From positions 4,030,001 to 4,094,000 of the forward strand of contig JAILWY010000020.1 in NCBI GenBank assembly GCA_022113835.1: a stretch of DNA of 64,000 nucleotides. Reading direction: 5' to 3'. A program made the translations under genes and the position numbers. Positions 49,301-60,315 of the stretch are shown here, one piece after another (the stretch's first letter is position 1; each line of letters begins with the position of its first letter). Source of the stretch: Atopsyche davidsoni (Eukaryota > Arthropoda > Insecta > Trichoptera > Hydrobiosidae). The notes under the pieces were generated by a model that saw only the letters and a list, made by a program, of their open reading frames with translations, searched no databases and had not been told where the DNA came from.

Positions 49301-50340
49301 AGGGATTTCGCTGAATTTCCGTTCATTTCCGGAGGTATTTTTCAGGCGCCGTAAACAAGCGCCGGACAGGAAACAGGAAATGAGGAATCGCCGTAAAACA
49401 AATCATAAAACGTAGGGTGGAAGCGACTGGCTGAAGAGATTAGGGAGAACCCTTCTTACCCCTGAAACATGCTTCAAATGTTTCAACTGAAATGCTGTGG
49501 ACTTCGTGACAAAGTTTTATGGGGTCGTATTATTTAACTTGAACCATATCTGCATTATTTTTTTTTTTTTTTTAATACACACCCATTGAAATCTTGGTAA
49601 AAAAAAATCATAATACACAAGTATAACATATTATTTTATTTTTATTATATCACCTGTCGTATTGCGTAGATTATACAGGAAGTTTAAATTGGATGTCTCG
49701 AAACCGATTCCTGAAAAAGCATGTCAAGTTTACAATCTATAAGTTTTTGTCATTTTTCTGAACACACAGAAAAGTTTGTGAAATATAAATCGCTTACTTA
49801 TAAAGTGGAATTTTGATTATAATAAAATATACTTTTCATTAGGCACTTGTATTGATAAATTTAACACTTGAAAAGTTCAAAATATTATTACCGAGATACT
49901 GCTGGATGTCCTGAAATATGAACTTAATTTATCAGAATCGGTTCTTATAAATCAAAATATACTTCAATATGCAAAAGCAGCCAAAATATATAAAACGTGG
50001 AAAAATAAATCAATTACGTACTAGATTGATGAATTAGACTCATCTTTGCGAATAGACTATATTAGAGGCTGTGAGTATACTCTGTTTAAAGAGACACAAA
50101 TTTTTCAGTTTATTTAAAAAAAATAATATTTAATATATGGTTGTATTATACGAAGTCTTACAATATAAATGAATATCGAAAAACCGTGAAAGAATTCCTA
50201 TTGTAAATATATTTTCAGCGTTTTCAGTTTGCTGAAAAATTCTCATTTCAGCGATACAATTAACGACTAAGCCTTTGCGAGTGGATTTCCTCCCCACGGG
50301 AAATCTGTATTTATCGCGGGCATCCCCCGCCTACGTTTTC
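46340..50340. other. gene-free AT-rich stretch
   Basis: Apart from the 11-bp minisatellite and a short GC-richer patch at 47790-47930, and a weaker one near 49310-49440, nothing is recognised. Confidence 0.5.
47861..47914 (+). repeat. 11-bp minisatellite CAAGCTCACGG
   Basis: Five head-to-tail units, the first reading CAAGCTCGCAG, the rest CAAGCTCACGG, ending CAAGCTCACG. It lies inside a GC-richer island. Confidence 0.9.
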
Positions 50341-50383
50341 TTGGCTGGACTCGAACCTGAAACGACCCAGAAGGAGAACTACC

Positions 50384-50442
50384 TGACCCGTCGTGACCCG
50401 TCGTGACCCGTCGTGACCCGTCGTGAATCAGCGTGACCCGAC
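50384..50442 (+). repeat. 10-bp minisatellite TGACCCGTCG
   Basis: Four perfect units are followed by a variant TGAATCAGCG and a final TGACCCGAC. The unit includes TGACCCG. Confidence 0.9.
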
Positions 50443-50879
50443 AAAACTACCCAAAACACAGACTTAATTTTTTTTATAAAAAACACAATTTAAATACATG
50501 CTCTGAATCTGTATTTACGTTTCCTGAAATAAATATGTGAAAAATATTATATACACCCTCAAAACGTGGAAATAGCAGCAATAAAATTCGGCTCGCTCTG
50601 AATCTGAGTACAAAAATTTGATATTCAATATTTTATTTAAAAATAAAGTTGACCGAACTTATCCACGTCTGTTTACAATACAGTAAAAAACCCATTTGCG
50701 TGCAAAGCTTGACACAGTCGCGATTGCCACTAAATACTTGCCAACAAACAACTTTAGTATAAGTATGAGCTTTTGAAGTTATAATTTTCTGGATTTCAAA
50801 GTTTCCGGAGTCAAGATAAAAAGGTTGCCCAAAGCGGTATAATTACTCTGAAAGGATTTGAATAATGAAAGATTATCAT

Positions 50880-51145
50880 TTACAAACGAGCCTCCATTGC
50901 GGCACCGCATTCCGCCCCCGTCTTGTAGTCCGCTATAAATTATCCATATTTATAACAGTCTGGACGGGATACTGGGCCGAATTCATCAAGCCTTCCCGCC
51001 CCTCCCCCGGGATTCCAGTTCCTCCCTTTCAGCGTGCCGGTCGGTAAATAATCCGGAGCAGTTCCCTACCTTGGCGAGATTTATGGCTGGAGAGGTACAG
51101 CGTCACTTAGCTGGAGCCGCAGACCAAGACGTCGGTGGGTTTTTC
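50880..51145. other. GC-rich island, no gene recognised
   Basis: Contrasts sharply with its AT-rich surroundings. Frames cross it but none matches a family I know. Could be a conserved non-coding element, an exon or part of an unrecognised repeat. Confidence 0.35.
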
Positions 51146-51360
51146 CCCCTCCCCGTGTTGCCGGATGGCTACCTTTCTGATTTTTGCACCTCAGGGAAAA
51201 TCTAGAACCGCATTGAGAACCACCATATAGAGCCTCCGCTCGACCGGAAGTAACAACCTCGATTGAAGCTATTATAAAAACAGATTAAACAGATTTTAAT
51301 CTTGATAAGTTTAGTGGATTCTCATTTCGATTTGAATGATAAACAATCGACCCTGTAAAT

Positions 51361-51565
51361 CATAGTTTTCCAAACTATTTTGTCCCGTCGACCCCTTGTC
51401 GAGTTTTCAATCAATATTTTTGACAGAGAATACTTCCTCTAATCCACTCTCGTAGACCCCCATTTACAGTTCATGGACCCCAATTTTATTTTTCGCTGTC
51501 ATCGACCCCTTGCAGGGCGAAATCGACCCCTGAGGGGTCGATATTTACCACTTTGGGAACCTCTG
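51361..51565. mobile_element. hAT-type MITE
   Basis: The left end CATAGTTTTCCAAACT and the right end CTTTGGGAACCTCTG form decayed terminal inverted repeats of the hAT CAGAGGTTCCCAAA type. The subterminal regions are also inverted, with GTCGACCCCTTG near the left end and CAGGGGTCGA-type sequence near the right. Flanking octamers CTGTAAAT and CTCTAAAC agree at six of eight positions, fitting an old 8-bp target duplication. Confidence 0.75.
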
Positions 51566-51699
51566 CTCTAAACTGATTATTTAAATATTATTTTATACTA
51601 TTATTTATATACTGTTAAAATCATATTTTAACTCTTTTTATCACTTTACTAAAAAAATGAATCCTCACTTCTACAAAGATTTCACTTCATATATATATT

Positions 51700-52115
51700 G
51701 TTTTTACTTCACTTATATAAACCCAAAACTTTCACGTCAACCGTCAGTATAAAAAAGACTATCACTTGACTTTCATCTCTCATATAATATATCCAATAAT
51801 ATCAGTTAAACTTTCACGTGGTTTTCTCCTCACTTGTATCAACCCGACAATATCATAGAAACTTTCACATGGTTTTCTCATCAACCCGTCAAAATCAAAA
51901 AGACTTTCACATGGCTTTCTTCCCACTTATATCAACCCGACAATATGGCTTTCTCTTCTCTTATTTCAACCTTAAAGTATCTTTTGAACTCTCACACTTT
52001 CACTTTACACATGTTAGATCCAACAATATTTATTAAGCTTTCACATGACTTTCATCTCACGTACATTAACCCAACAATATCTGTTAAACTTCAATATAGC
52101 TTTACCACAATTTTT
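51700..52115 (+). repeat. degenerate ~50-60-bp tandem repeat
   Basis: Blocks AACTTTCACATGGTTTTCTC, CACTTATATCAACCCGACAA and TATC recur with variation about seven times. Frames of up to 130 codons across it are repeat readings rich in S, F, T and N. Confidence 0.7.
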
Positions 52116-52119
52116 TTAG

Positions 52120-54720
52120 TAACTGTAATTTTTTTTCCAGCACCATTTTATGTTTTGATTTCTATGAGTATTTTTAAGTATATTTTCTATCAAAACAGCC
52201 TTTCTATTTTTTTTCCTACCCCGTAATTAGAGAGGCGTGCCTACGAGACGATTTCAAGAATTTCCAAGCGTCCCTCGGTTTTTCTATCCAGATGGATAAC
52301 TAATTAGGCAAATCCAATTAAAACTTTGCAACTGTGCAACTTCAGAAAATAATTATGACATATTTTCTCAAATTTATCTTGCCAGCAGTTTATAAATTTT
52401 ACAAATTAAAGTTTTACAAATTTTTTTTTTACAACTGTATTTTAATTGCATTTGTATAGTTAAATTTTTCAACGCGTGTCGTTCAAATGACATTGGTTAT
52501 ATAAACATTCTCTACAACAAACTCAATATCTTTCGATTCATTACTTAAAACGAATTGATTACATAAACTTCTATGATTCCAATACTATTTGTGTAAAAAA
52601 TGCATATCGATTAAATATTCAACAATCGTATATTTTTTATGCGATATTTATATTTTTCAGATCTATAATGTACTCGTGGCAATATTTTCAAAATATTTCC
52701 TGAAAACTGAAAATATTTTCAGAAATTACTTATCATATTAGAAGCAGATAGTAAGCCGGTTTGTGGGAAGAGACAAGTAATTTCACGCCCTGAAGGCTTT
52801 GCGTCCCAATCCGCCCTGTTCGCAACAGGACCAGCCTAATGGCCGGGAAATGGATCGATTTTCGAAGACAGGGGTCCCCAGTTAATAGAAAATCAGGGGA
52901 TCGAAGCCTACACCATGTCTCTATACAAAAAAATATTTATTACTACTAATACTAAAGACGTAAACACGCAGACATAATAGTAACCTACTTTGAAGTCAAC
53001 CAAAATTCTAACCATTATATATTTTTTCTTCCATTCAAGATGACTTGAAATCTACGGATGAAATTCAATATTATACCTGTAATCAAAAAAAAAAAAAATA
53101 TTGATACAAATAAGGTATCGAATCGTATAAATTAAAAAGACCTGGCACTCGTTATGTCGTCGGTTTCAGGGGAAAATATCTAATGGTGAAATCGATCTTT
53201 CGGCACGAATGAGAATAATTGAACCGGCATCAAACGTCTCCGCACCCCGACCTGTCCGGGGCAGGGGAACCTGGGGTGGGAAAGAATGGTTTTTAAGATG
53301 GAGGCTGCTCAAAGGACGGAAGTCGCTTCCGGTAATTACAATAGGGAGGGTTGTCCTGGAAGTGAGTGCGTCTGCGTTTGATGACTACAGTGATTTGAGA
53401 AAGTTCATCTGTGTGCATTGATTGATTTTTTGTGTTATAATATAATATATATTTTTTTCGCTGAATTTACTCTGCAGTGTATGCATTAAAGTATAATTTT
53501 TTTTAATAAAATTATAATAAATTTGAATCCAAATTGGGCTTCGCCAGGATTTGATTTTTGTTTAAACGTAATTAAAAAATCCATAAATTATGGAGTGTGG
53601 CCAACTTAGGGGGGATGGTCGCAAGTTGAGGGAAACTTTTTCAGTAATATTATGAGTTTTTTTTTCAGCAGGCAATACCATAAATATTAGAAATTCTAAT
53701 ATAAGGCTGCTGGGTCAGAATAAACTTTGAGATTATAGAAACTTTTCAGGCGCTCCGCACTTACAATGCCTCCAAGAACTGATAGCGTTTAGAGTTATTT
53801 TTGGCTTTTCTAGTTTTATTTAAATTGATTTTATATTCTAGCGTACATTTATTTTTGTGTACAGAATATTTGTCAGCAATTTAAAAAATTAATATATACA
53901 TAAATCGCTGATCCTTGTACGCTCTCTACAAATAAACCAATAACCTGAAATCTAAACAACAACCTTAATTTTAAGATAGTGAATGGATCATATAGCTCTG
54001 CGATATTTGTTTGTTGGTATTTATTTTTTATTTTTCGTTAATTTTGTTAAGTGTAATTTAGTTTATACGTTTAATTAATAAGACAACGCAATTCTCTATA
54101 TATAATTAACGTTTCAGGTCACGCAATGAAGCTAATTATACCGCAGTATATATTCTATAATAAGATATCTCTTTGTATTCCGCCAATTACGGGACCTTTC
54201 ATTTTTCTATATAAATGGGATATATTTTCATTCTGCCTCTGATATATTCTTTTCTATTACCAGAGTCCTTTTTCGTCCAATCAAAAAGCTAATACTTCGG
54301 TATCTTCCAATGGTGTTACTTACACGGAATATTACCCAAAGAATAGCGAACAAAGCGTCTTTTATATACCAAATATTATATGTGTTTCTATAAGCTTATA
54401 TTCTAAAAATAATACATAACAAGTAAACATTTTTATTTACATTTATAATGTTTCGGCTTTTTTTCAGTACTCATGGGTTTGCGTGATTTTTGCGATCTCT
54501 TCGAGATATTTTTGAGCATATAGCTAAAAATAATGCCATATAATTTATTTTTAACCAAACATCTCTTATTCACGACTACGTAATGTAAATATGTAGAATA
54601 AAATATAAATAATAAATTTGTTAAAAGCACGCCTTAAAAATTTATACTTGTTCCAATGAACAATGTTTTGGTATACAAAATTTTCTTTTATGTAACAATT
54701 TCAACGATTAATAAATCAAT
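52120..54720. other. gene-free stretch with two GC-richer islands
   Basis: Islands at about 52790-52880 and 53205-53380 carry no recognised coding. The remainder is AT-rich. Confidence 0.5.
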
Positions 54721-54723
54721 ATT

Positions 54724-54853
54724 TTTGAATAAAACACTTGAGTGATTTTCAACATTTTCGTTTTTATTAGTGACCGGTTTCTAATAAAAACGATCCGGTC
54801 ACTAATAAAAACGAAAATGTGGAAAATCACTCGAGTATTTTATTCAAAAATAT
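54724..54853. mobile_element. foldback element related to 59133-59325, hammerhead core lost
   Basis: The arms TTGAATAAAACACTTGAGTG with CGTTTTTATTAGTGACCGG, and CCGGTCACTAATAAAAACG with CACTCGAGTATTTTATTCAA, are the same as in the element at 59133-59325. Between them only TTTCTAATAAAAACGAT remains, so the TGATAA/GCCAAC part has been lost. The flank AATGGAATTCCACCAAGTAC also matches the flank of the other copy in opposite orientation. Confidence 0.65.
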
Positions 54854-55844
54854 TAAAATGGAATTCCACCAAGTACTCTCTGTCAAAAATATTGATTTTT
54901 TTTTTATTAATAAATCAGGTTATAAAAAAATAAAATATCAGGTATCCTTGCATACAAAAGTTTTTTAAAAAAAAGCACGTGCTTGTGTATGTACGTACGT
55001 GTTTTTACTCGAAGAGGGTGCAAAATGACGTAACACCCCTTCCAGTGCCTCCCCACCCCCATGAAATCCCGCCAGTATCGTTCAGGACACTCTGTCCCCA
55101 TAAACTACCTGCTTATGTTAAAACATATCGTTTGATGGCGTACCTTCACGTGACATTCACAATTTTGGGCATTCCGCCATCACGCTACGTCACGTCACGC
55201 TATCACGCAAAAGTTTCATGAAAACCACTTCATTATCATTGTTAAGGACTGGCTACCAGGTATAGTTCTCGCTTTCGAGACTCTAGTAGACGTTCAGATT
55301 CTTCGATGTGACTCCACGAATTTCCCAAGGTTCGTGGATACTTAGTGGACTGTATTATAGGGTAGATTTAAACACTTTATTTTAACTTTGGACCGATAAC
55401 CGGGTCGTTTAATTTCACTTCACTTTCGACACAATACACTCCGAACTCGCGGCAGTATTACTTTATGAGATTTAGTCCGCAAGGACCAGTTAAATGTGAA
55501 CCTTGACCAGGAACTCGGTCGTAAATATCATTGATTCTATAGGCCAAAATATGTCCCATAATTCACTTTTAAACAAAACCTTTTTGAAACATACAAATAT
55601 CTATAGCCATATGAGCTTGCTTTAAACTGAAGCTGTAAATCTTAAAAACACCAGATGATTTCACCATCTCCACCATTGAATTTATATTTGCAATTAAAGT
55701 TTAATCGTCGGTTGCCAACGACGATATTTGTTTCGTGTGTTAGCTTGTATGCTGGACGAGCACCCGGTTAAGATTTGCATTTGCTTGCTCAGTGTTGATA
55801 ATTTTGTTAATTTCACGCTTTAAATATAATAGAATCAACGCTTT

Positions 55845-56115
55845 TCAGGTTCAAACTCAATTTTTAGGACACGGTATTTCAAGACGAGACCCATTAACCC
55901 CGCGTGACGCGACATGATAGTGACTCGACACTCGCCCCCGTAAAGCCGGATCGTCAGGATATCGGCAAACCATTATCCTGAGAGATAAAAATAAAAAAAA
56001 CACACCCCTAGATGGGAGGGTTGTCGCCCTGTCCGTGTTAAATGATTCAGAAGAGCCTCTGTGAGCTGGAGGCTCTCTTTTCACCGCCTCTGAAACCGCG
56101 TTGTTATTATCATTC
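55845..56115. other. GC-rich island, no gene recognised
   Basis: GC-richer than its flanks; an 86-codon minus-strand frame spans it without recognisable motifs. Confidence 0.3.
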
Positions 56116-56759
56116 AAATGTATCCGAAGTTCATCTCACCTTCGATTTGCGCTTCGCTTGAACTATTTTGGCTTGTCTCGTGCCTCGGCGGCAAGCACGC
56201 TTGCTTGCCGAATATAAAATTCTGTGTTCTCGTGATAAAATTCGACTCTGGTAAAATTACACATCGGCTTCGCGTTTTCTATAAAAGGAGCTCTACTAAA
56301 AAAATTATTCTTTGTATTCATTGAACACTTACTTGGTGACTTGTTTTTGTACTTGTAAATAATAAATTATTTAATGAATAATACGCAAATTCAAGACACG
56401 TATCATGTTGAGCATATTTGTACAAAAATAACGTAATTTTTAGATATCTTCTACTCGTGTGTTTTTCATAATAAATACTACAAATAGTACAGTGTTTTCT
56501 CAGTGCTTTCTCAACGATATCTTTATTTTTTTATAAAATAAATACATAATACAAATACAAATCAATTTATACAATAATTAATTATTTTGCTTAAACGAAC
56601 CTCATTTCTTTGTTTGTGTTTTTATTTTCGTGTGTTTTATCTTCTTGCATCTTTATTTGCGAGTATTTTTTCTGCCTGTTCCTGAGTAATCTCTCTTTTT
56701 GTTTTTCTACCTATGGGGTGGTAAAGGCCTGCACGATCCGCACACCTGAAATAAATACT

Positions 56760-56782
56760 ATTATTATTATTATTATTATTTT
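56760..56782. repeat. (TTA)n microsatellite
   Basis: About seven ATT/TTA trinucleotides in a row. Confidence 0.9.
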
Positions 56783-57239
56783 CATCCAGGATGAGCAAAG
56801 CGAGCGACGCTCTCCGCGGAAGCAAAAACCTGAAAATAAAAAAATACACCTGCGTGTGAAAAAAAATTCCCGAAATAACCACAGGAAAAATACGTGAGCG
56901 TAGTATTAAGGAACACGCCACATTTTCATCTCGTGCTTTTGATGACTTGATATTATTTTTATCATCGCACTGACGCATCCTTTATGTGACCCATGCAAAG
57001 GAAATTCAAGCACCACTTTCAGTTGGTTATATATATATTTTTTTTTTATTTCACACTCCGGGTTTTGTCACGTCGGAGCCCGTTTTGTGAAAAACCCAAA
57101 AACTTGCCGCACTACAATTATTTATTTAAAAAGCAGTAAATAAATATTTTGGGTATTGAGGTGCTTTGAGTTTTTTTATTAGACCTCCGATGTTTCAGTC
57201 AAACTTATCAAATATTTATATGTATATTTTTTTAATCAA

Positions 57240-57560
57240 GTTTTAGGCTTCGTTTAACCCATGACGCGGAATTTTTTTCCCAAAAGCTTGCGAAGGCACT
57301 TTTCATACAATCTTCTCGAGCCCCAGGTGCGCTGTATTAAGGCTTTAGAGGAGTTGGCGCACCCCCCAGCTGTCTCCGGCATCATGAATGTTCAATTAGG
57401 GAGAGCCCGGCGTGCTGGACTGGCATTCTCCTTCGCCGTACAGCCACTCCAATTGCCAATTAGCACCCTCGTAATACACACTGTCAAGGACACGGAATGA
57501 ACTTCCACCTGATAAATACGCGTACCTGTTGGACAATATGTGATAAGCTGAAATTGAAAA
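57240..57560. other. GC-rich island just before the mariner derivative
   Basis: GC-rich with a 79-codon plus-strand frame rich in A, L and P, unrecognised. CCAATTGCCAATTAGCACC contains homeodomain-like ATTA core. It lies upstream of the mariner copy at 57584. Confidence 0.3.
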
Positions 57561-57583
57561 TAGTCCCAGGTGGGGTGTCAAGG

Positions 57584-58083
57584 GTGGTTTGATAAGTCAG
57601 TGGATTTTTGAATTTCCTGCTCAGTAACTTTAAATGCAACACTGTTTCCGTCAACTACCATCTGTTAATAGACTACTGTACAATTTTGGGCAAGCTACGC
57701 CATTTAGTTTGTGTTTGACAGCTAGTGAAAGCAGTCAACGGAAATAATAAATTCGCGTAAAAAAACCATCACCGAAACCAAGGCAAAGCTTGATAAATAC
57801 TATGGGGAATCTGCACCATCGATTGCAATGGTTAAGAAGTGGTTTACTAAGTTCATTTGTGGCCGTAAAGAGGTCTTAAGAAATGACCGGGCGGTAAGAG
57901 ATTTGAGTCGAATGAAAAGATCATCACTGAAAAAAAACGCCTATTTTGAGAGAACCTATTATTTGAAAGGACAAAAAAAATTATAAAAACGGTGGACTAA
58001 ATGTATCGAGCTAAAAAGAGACTATACACTTAAAAAATTTATTCATAAAGTCACTGACTTAATATGCTTAAAATCAAACCACA
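57584..58083 (+). mobile_element. mariner deletion derivative of a second lineage, with terminal repeats
   Basis: The left end reads GGTGGTTTGATAAGTCAGTG and the right end is its reverse complement with about 11 extra bases inside: CACTGACTTA, insertion, ATCAAACCAC. Inside, the plus strand (about 57760-57870) reads I-T-E-T-K-A-K-L-D-K-Y-Y-G-E-S-A-P-S, then K-K-W-F-T-K-F, the N-terminal domain of mellifera/irritans-type mariner transposases. Near 57975-58020 it reads K-R-W-T-K-C-I-E-L-K, their C-terminal end. The middle, with the catalytic triad, is deleted and stops interrupt the rest. A TA follows the right end. The element lies about 240 bp beyond the stop codon of the UQCR11-like gene. Confidence 0.75.
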
Positions 58084-58319
58084 TAAATATGCTTAAAATG
58101 CTTTGCACCATTTTTTACCTTTAAATTTTCGGGCAGTCAATTTACGCATTCATCTACAAAAGATTTCATAATAATAATTTCGTTCGTCGTTTTACGCAAT
58201 ACATTTTTATAAAGTAGTTCAATGTTTGATTTTTGAATCAATAATATAACACATCGTTCAAACAAGCGTTATTGCTGAAAAAAATTACTTCAGTATTTTT
58301 CAGGAAAACTCACTCGCGT

Positions 58320-58529
58320 TTATTGCTCGCTTTCTTCTTTTTCGGTCTCTTCGTCTATTTTATACTTTTTATTAATAAACGGCACGTACTGAAGGACTTC
58401 CTTCCACTCAGTCATAAAGCAAAGGGCGATTAATCCACCGGAACTGTAGAAAATGGAGGTGGGGATGAAACCCTTCGCGGACTGAAGCCCTGAAGGGGTG
58501 ATGTGGAATTTTTTACAGATCTTATCCAT
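58320..58529 (-). CDS. UQCR11: UQCR11/QCR10-like small subunit of mitochondrial complex III
   Basis: An intact 69-residue frame runs from ATG at 58529 to TAA at 58320. The middle of the protein matches the pattern of the 6.4-kDa ubiquinol-cytochrome c reductase subunit (UQCR11 in mammals, ox in Drosophila, QCR10 family): a Pro-Thr pair, one Gly-rich hydrophobic membrane segment (about residues 22-42), then T-E-W-K-E-V-L-Q-Y-V-P-F-I-N-K-K-Y, the family's T-D/E-W-x-x-x-L-x-x-V-P-Y/F-x-N-x-K-F/Y signature. The family's role is as an accessory single-pass inner-membrane subunit of the cytochrome bc1 complex. The human protein is 56 residues; this one has a longer acidic C-terminal tail rich in E and K. 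The frame is open a further 23 codons upstream, but that stretch is Cys- and Leu-rich and looks like untranslated leader, so I chose the second ATG. AATAAA overlaps the stop codon on the minus strand (58317-58322). A processed but intact copy cannot be excluded. It is the only recognisable host gene here. Confidence 0.82.
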   Translation of the reverse strand: MDKICKKFHITPSGLQSAKGFIPTSIFYSSGGLIALCFMTEWKEVLQYVPFINKKYKIDEETEKEESEQ

Positions 58530-58680
58530 CGGGAATGGCACACGAAGCAAACACAAACAACACGGAAACACGGAGGAAACAAATATAAATAAACACAAAA
58601 CTGGAGAAAATTTTCAGATTGCCTTTTGTTTGTTTCAAGAATTTCAAACGAGGCTTTGTGTTTTTTTTTTTTATGTATAA
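58530..58680 (-). promoter_or_regulatory. probable 5' untranslated/promoter region of the UQCR11-like gene
   Basis: The minus-strand sequence directly upstream of the chosen ATG is pyrimidine-rich, with repeated TTTCCGTGTT-like and TTTGTTTG stretches, and continues into a poly-A/T run near 58660-58672. No clear TATA box is seen. The call rests on position only. Confidence 0.35.
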
Positions 58681-59132
58681 AATATTTATTTTTATCACTG
58701 ATGAAAACGATTGGTAAAATTATTTACACAAACTACGAACTTATATTTAATTTTAAATAAACTTCTAGGTAAACAGAAACCTATTACAAAGAATAACATA
58801 TAAATATATTTAATTTTTTTTTAATATATAGACACATAAATTTCGAGGTTCATTACAAAAAATACCTATTACTTGATTATATCATTACATATATATATAT
58901 TTATTTTTTTTATAAAATGAGAGACCAGAAAACCGCTTTTTATTTTATCATATTATCGATATTTATTTTATTATAGAAATTTAATTTAAATAAAACCTCA
59001 AAACATGGATAATATTTTGCCAGGTTTTGAGTTTGTTTTTCTAACAAAAAATCTAAATATTCAGTCTTATATAAATAATATTAAGAAATTCAATATTTTT
59101 GATAGAGAGTACTTGGTGGAATTCCATTTTAA

Positions 59133-59325
59133 TATTTTTGAATAAAATATTTGAGTGATTTTGCACATTTTTCGTTTTTATTAGTGACCGGTTTCGCCAA
59201 CCTTTCGCGTTGGCATTATCAAACAGAGAGTTGTTTTGATAATGCCAACGTGAAAGGTTGGCGAAACCGGTCACTAATAAAAACGAAAAATGTGGAAAAT
59301 CACTCAAGTATTTTATTCAAAAATA
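59133..59325. mobile_element. foldback element with two opposed hammerhead-like motifs (Penelope-like?)
   Basis: The left arm (ATATTTGAGTGATTTTGCAC, then TTCGTTTTTATTAGTGACCG) and the right arm (CGGTCACTAATAAAAACGAA, then GGAAAATCACTCAAGTATTT) are inverted copies. Each contains TTGATAATGCCAAC(G)YGAAAGGTTGGCGAAACCGGTC, minus strand at 59222-59183 and plus strand at 59236-59272. A related copy lies at 54724-54853. Hammerhead-type motifs with a TGANRA, stem, GAAAC layout are known from Penelope-like elements; assignment to that class is inference. Confidence 0.55.
59236..59272 (+). ncRNA. hammerhead-ribozyme-like motif (degenerate)
   Basis: TTGATAA is followed by a six-base-pair stem GCCAAC/GTTGGC closing on a GTGAAAG loop, then GAAAC and CGGTC. 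This is the order CTGANGA, stem II, GAAA, short stem III, GTC of a minimal hammerhead. Two of seven core positions (first C and the conserved G of CTGANGA) are changed, so activity is doubtful. Confidence 0.4.
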
Positions 59326-59756
59326 TATAAATAATATTAATAGATCCTTTCCTCGCCAAATCCTTGGCTCTTAGTAAAAAATAATACGAAGCTATTCTAT
59401 ATTATAATAATCATTGTTTACTTTAATCAGCCTTTCGGAATATTAATTAAATCAGATAATATTGACTGATTCAAACCTCGTATTAATTGATATGGACTCA
59501 ACCATATTCGTATTTTTGATGAATATTAAGCTTTATTAATATTGTTTGTTTAAAATTGAACCGGTGTCTAGTTTCAAACTAAATTAATTATATTTTACGC
59601 AAGTAAAAAAATATTTAAAGCCGTTAGTTAGAGAAAACTTTGATTTGACTTTAACTGACTTTCAATACTTCATACTGTAATGCAAAGTAGTTTTCGTTTG
59701 AATGATTATCCAAAAAATATTAATAGATATATATAAGCCATGCACAATATATATTC

Positions 59757-60140
59757 TTCTTCTTGTGCCTCTCTTCATATATTGTTAGTGACCATTTCAT
59801 CGAACATATTTATATCCTGGGCCAGTCTCACTGATTCGGAAATTTCCTCCTTTTATTCCTTGGACAATCATCTGTAGGATGCTATACATACTGTTATAAA
59901 AAGTGTGGCCAAAAAAACCTTCTCTCATTTGATTTCTTGGAGTCAGCTCGTGGTGAAAAAGGATTCTCTCGATTCTTCAATTCATCGCATCGTAGCTGTC
60001 TTGAGTGTATAAGCTTCGACTCCATAATGAAGAAATGAGACGACGTAACACTTGTTGTATCTCCAGCGAGGTTTTAGTGTTATATCTCTTGAGCATAGTA
60101 CTTTCCTTGGTGTCTCAACTCAAGTCAGGATCCCATTTTT
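59757..60140 (-). pseudogene. RTE-like 3' fragment
   Basis: The minus strand reads C-Y-V-V-S-F-L-H-Y-G-V-E-A-Y-T-L (about 60040-59990). The 3' end (TTCTTCTTGTGCCTCTCTTC on the plus strand at 59757) matches the end of the copies at 14938 and 23519. Several stops are present. The sequence beyond 60075 is not clearly the same family. Confidence 0.7.
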
Positions 60141-60213
60141 CACTAAACCAGCTGTCCAAATATATATTTTTTTTTTAAAATTCTCTCCACTACTTGTTGT
60201 CAATCAACTCTCA

Positions 60214-60315
60214 TTTTTTGCGCCGGTGTACCACAAATTCCAGTCAGGTGTCTCACGTGCCTAAGTAATTTGACATTTATGTGATTTGCGAGTAAGGAAA
60301 ACTTTGGGAACCACT
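60214..60315. mobile_element. right-hand part of a hAT-type MITE
   Basis: The segment ends AAACTTTGGGAACCACTG, a hAT-type terminal repeat. Upstream it carries GGTGTACCAC and GGTGTCTCACG blocks of the kind found inside such elements. No matching left end was found, so this is probably truncated. Confidence 0.5.

Noticed and set aside
51834..52226. 130-codon plus-strand frame rich in Thr, Phe and Ser
   Set aside because: It reads through the degenerate 50-60-bp tandem repeat and its flank.
56637..56978. Overlapping 95- and 113-codon frames on opposite strands
   Set aside because: They cross a (TTA)n microsatellite (poly-Asn/Ile) and carry no recognised motif.
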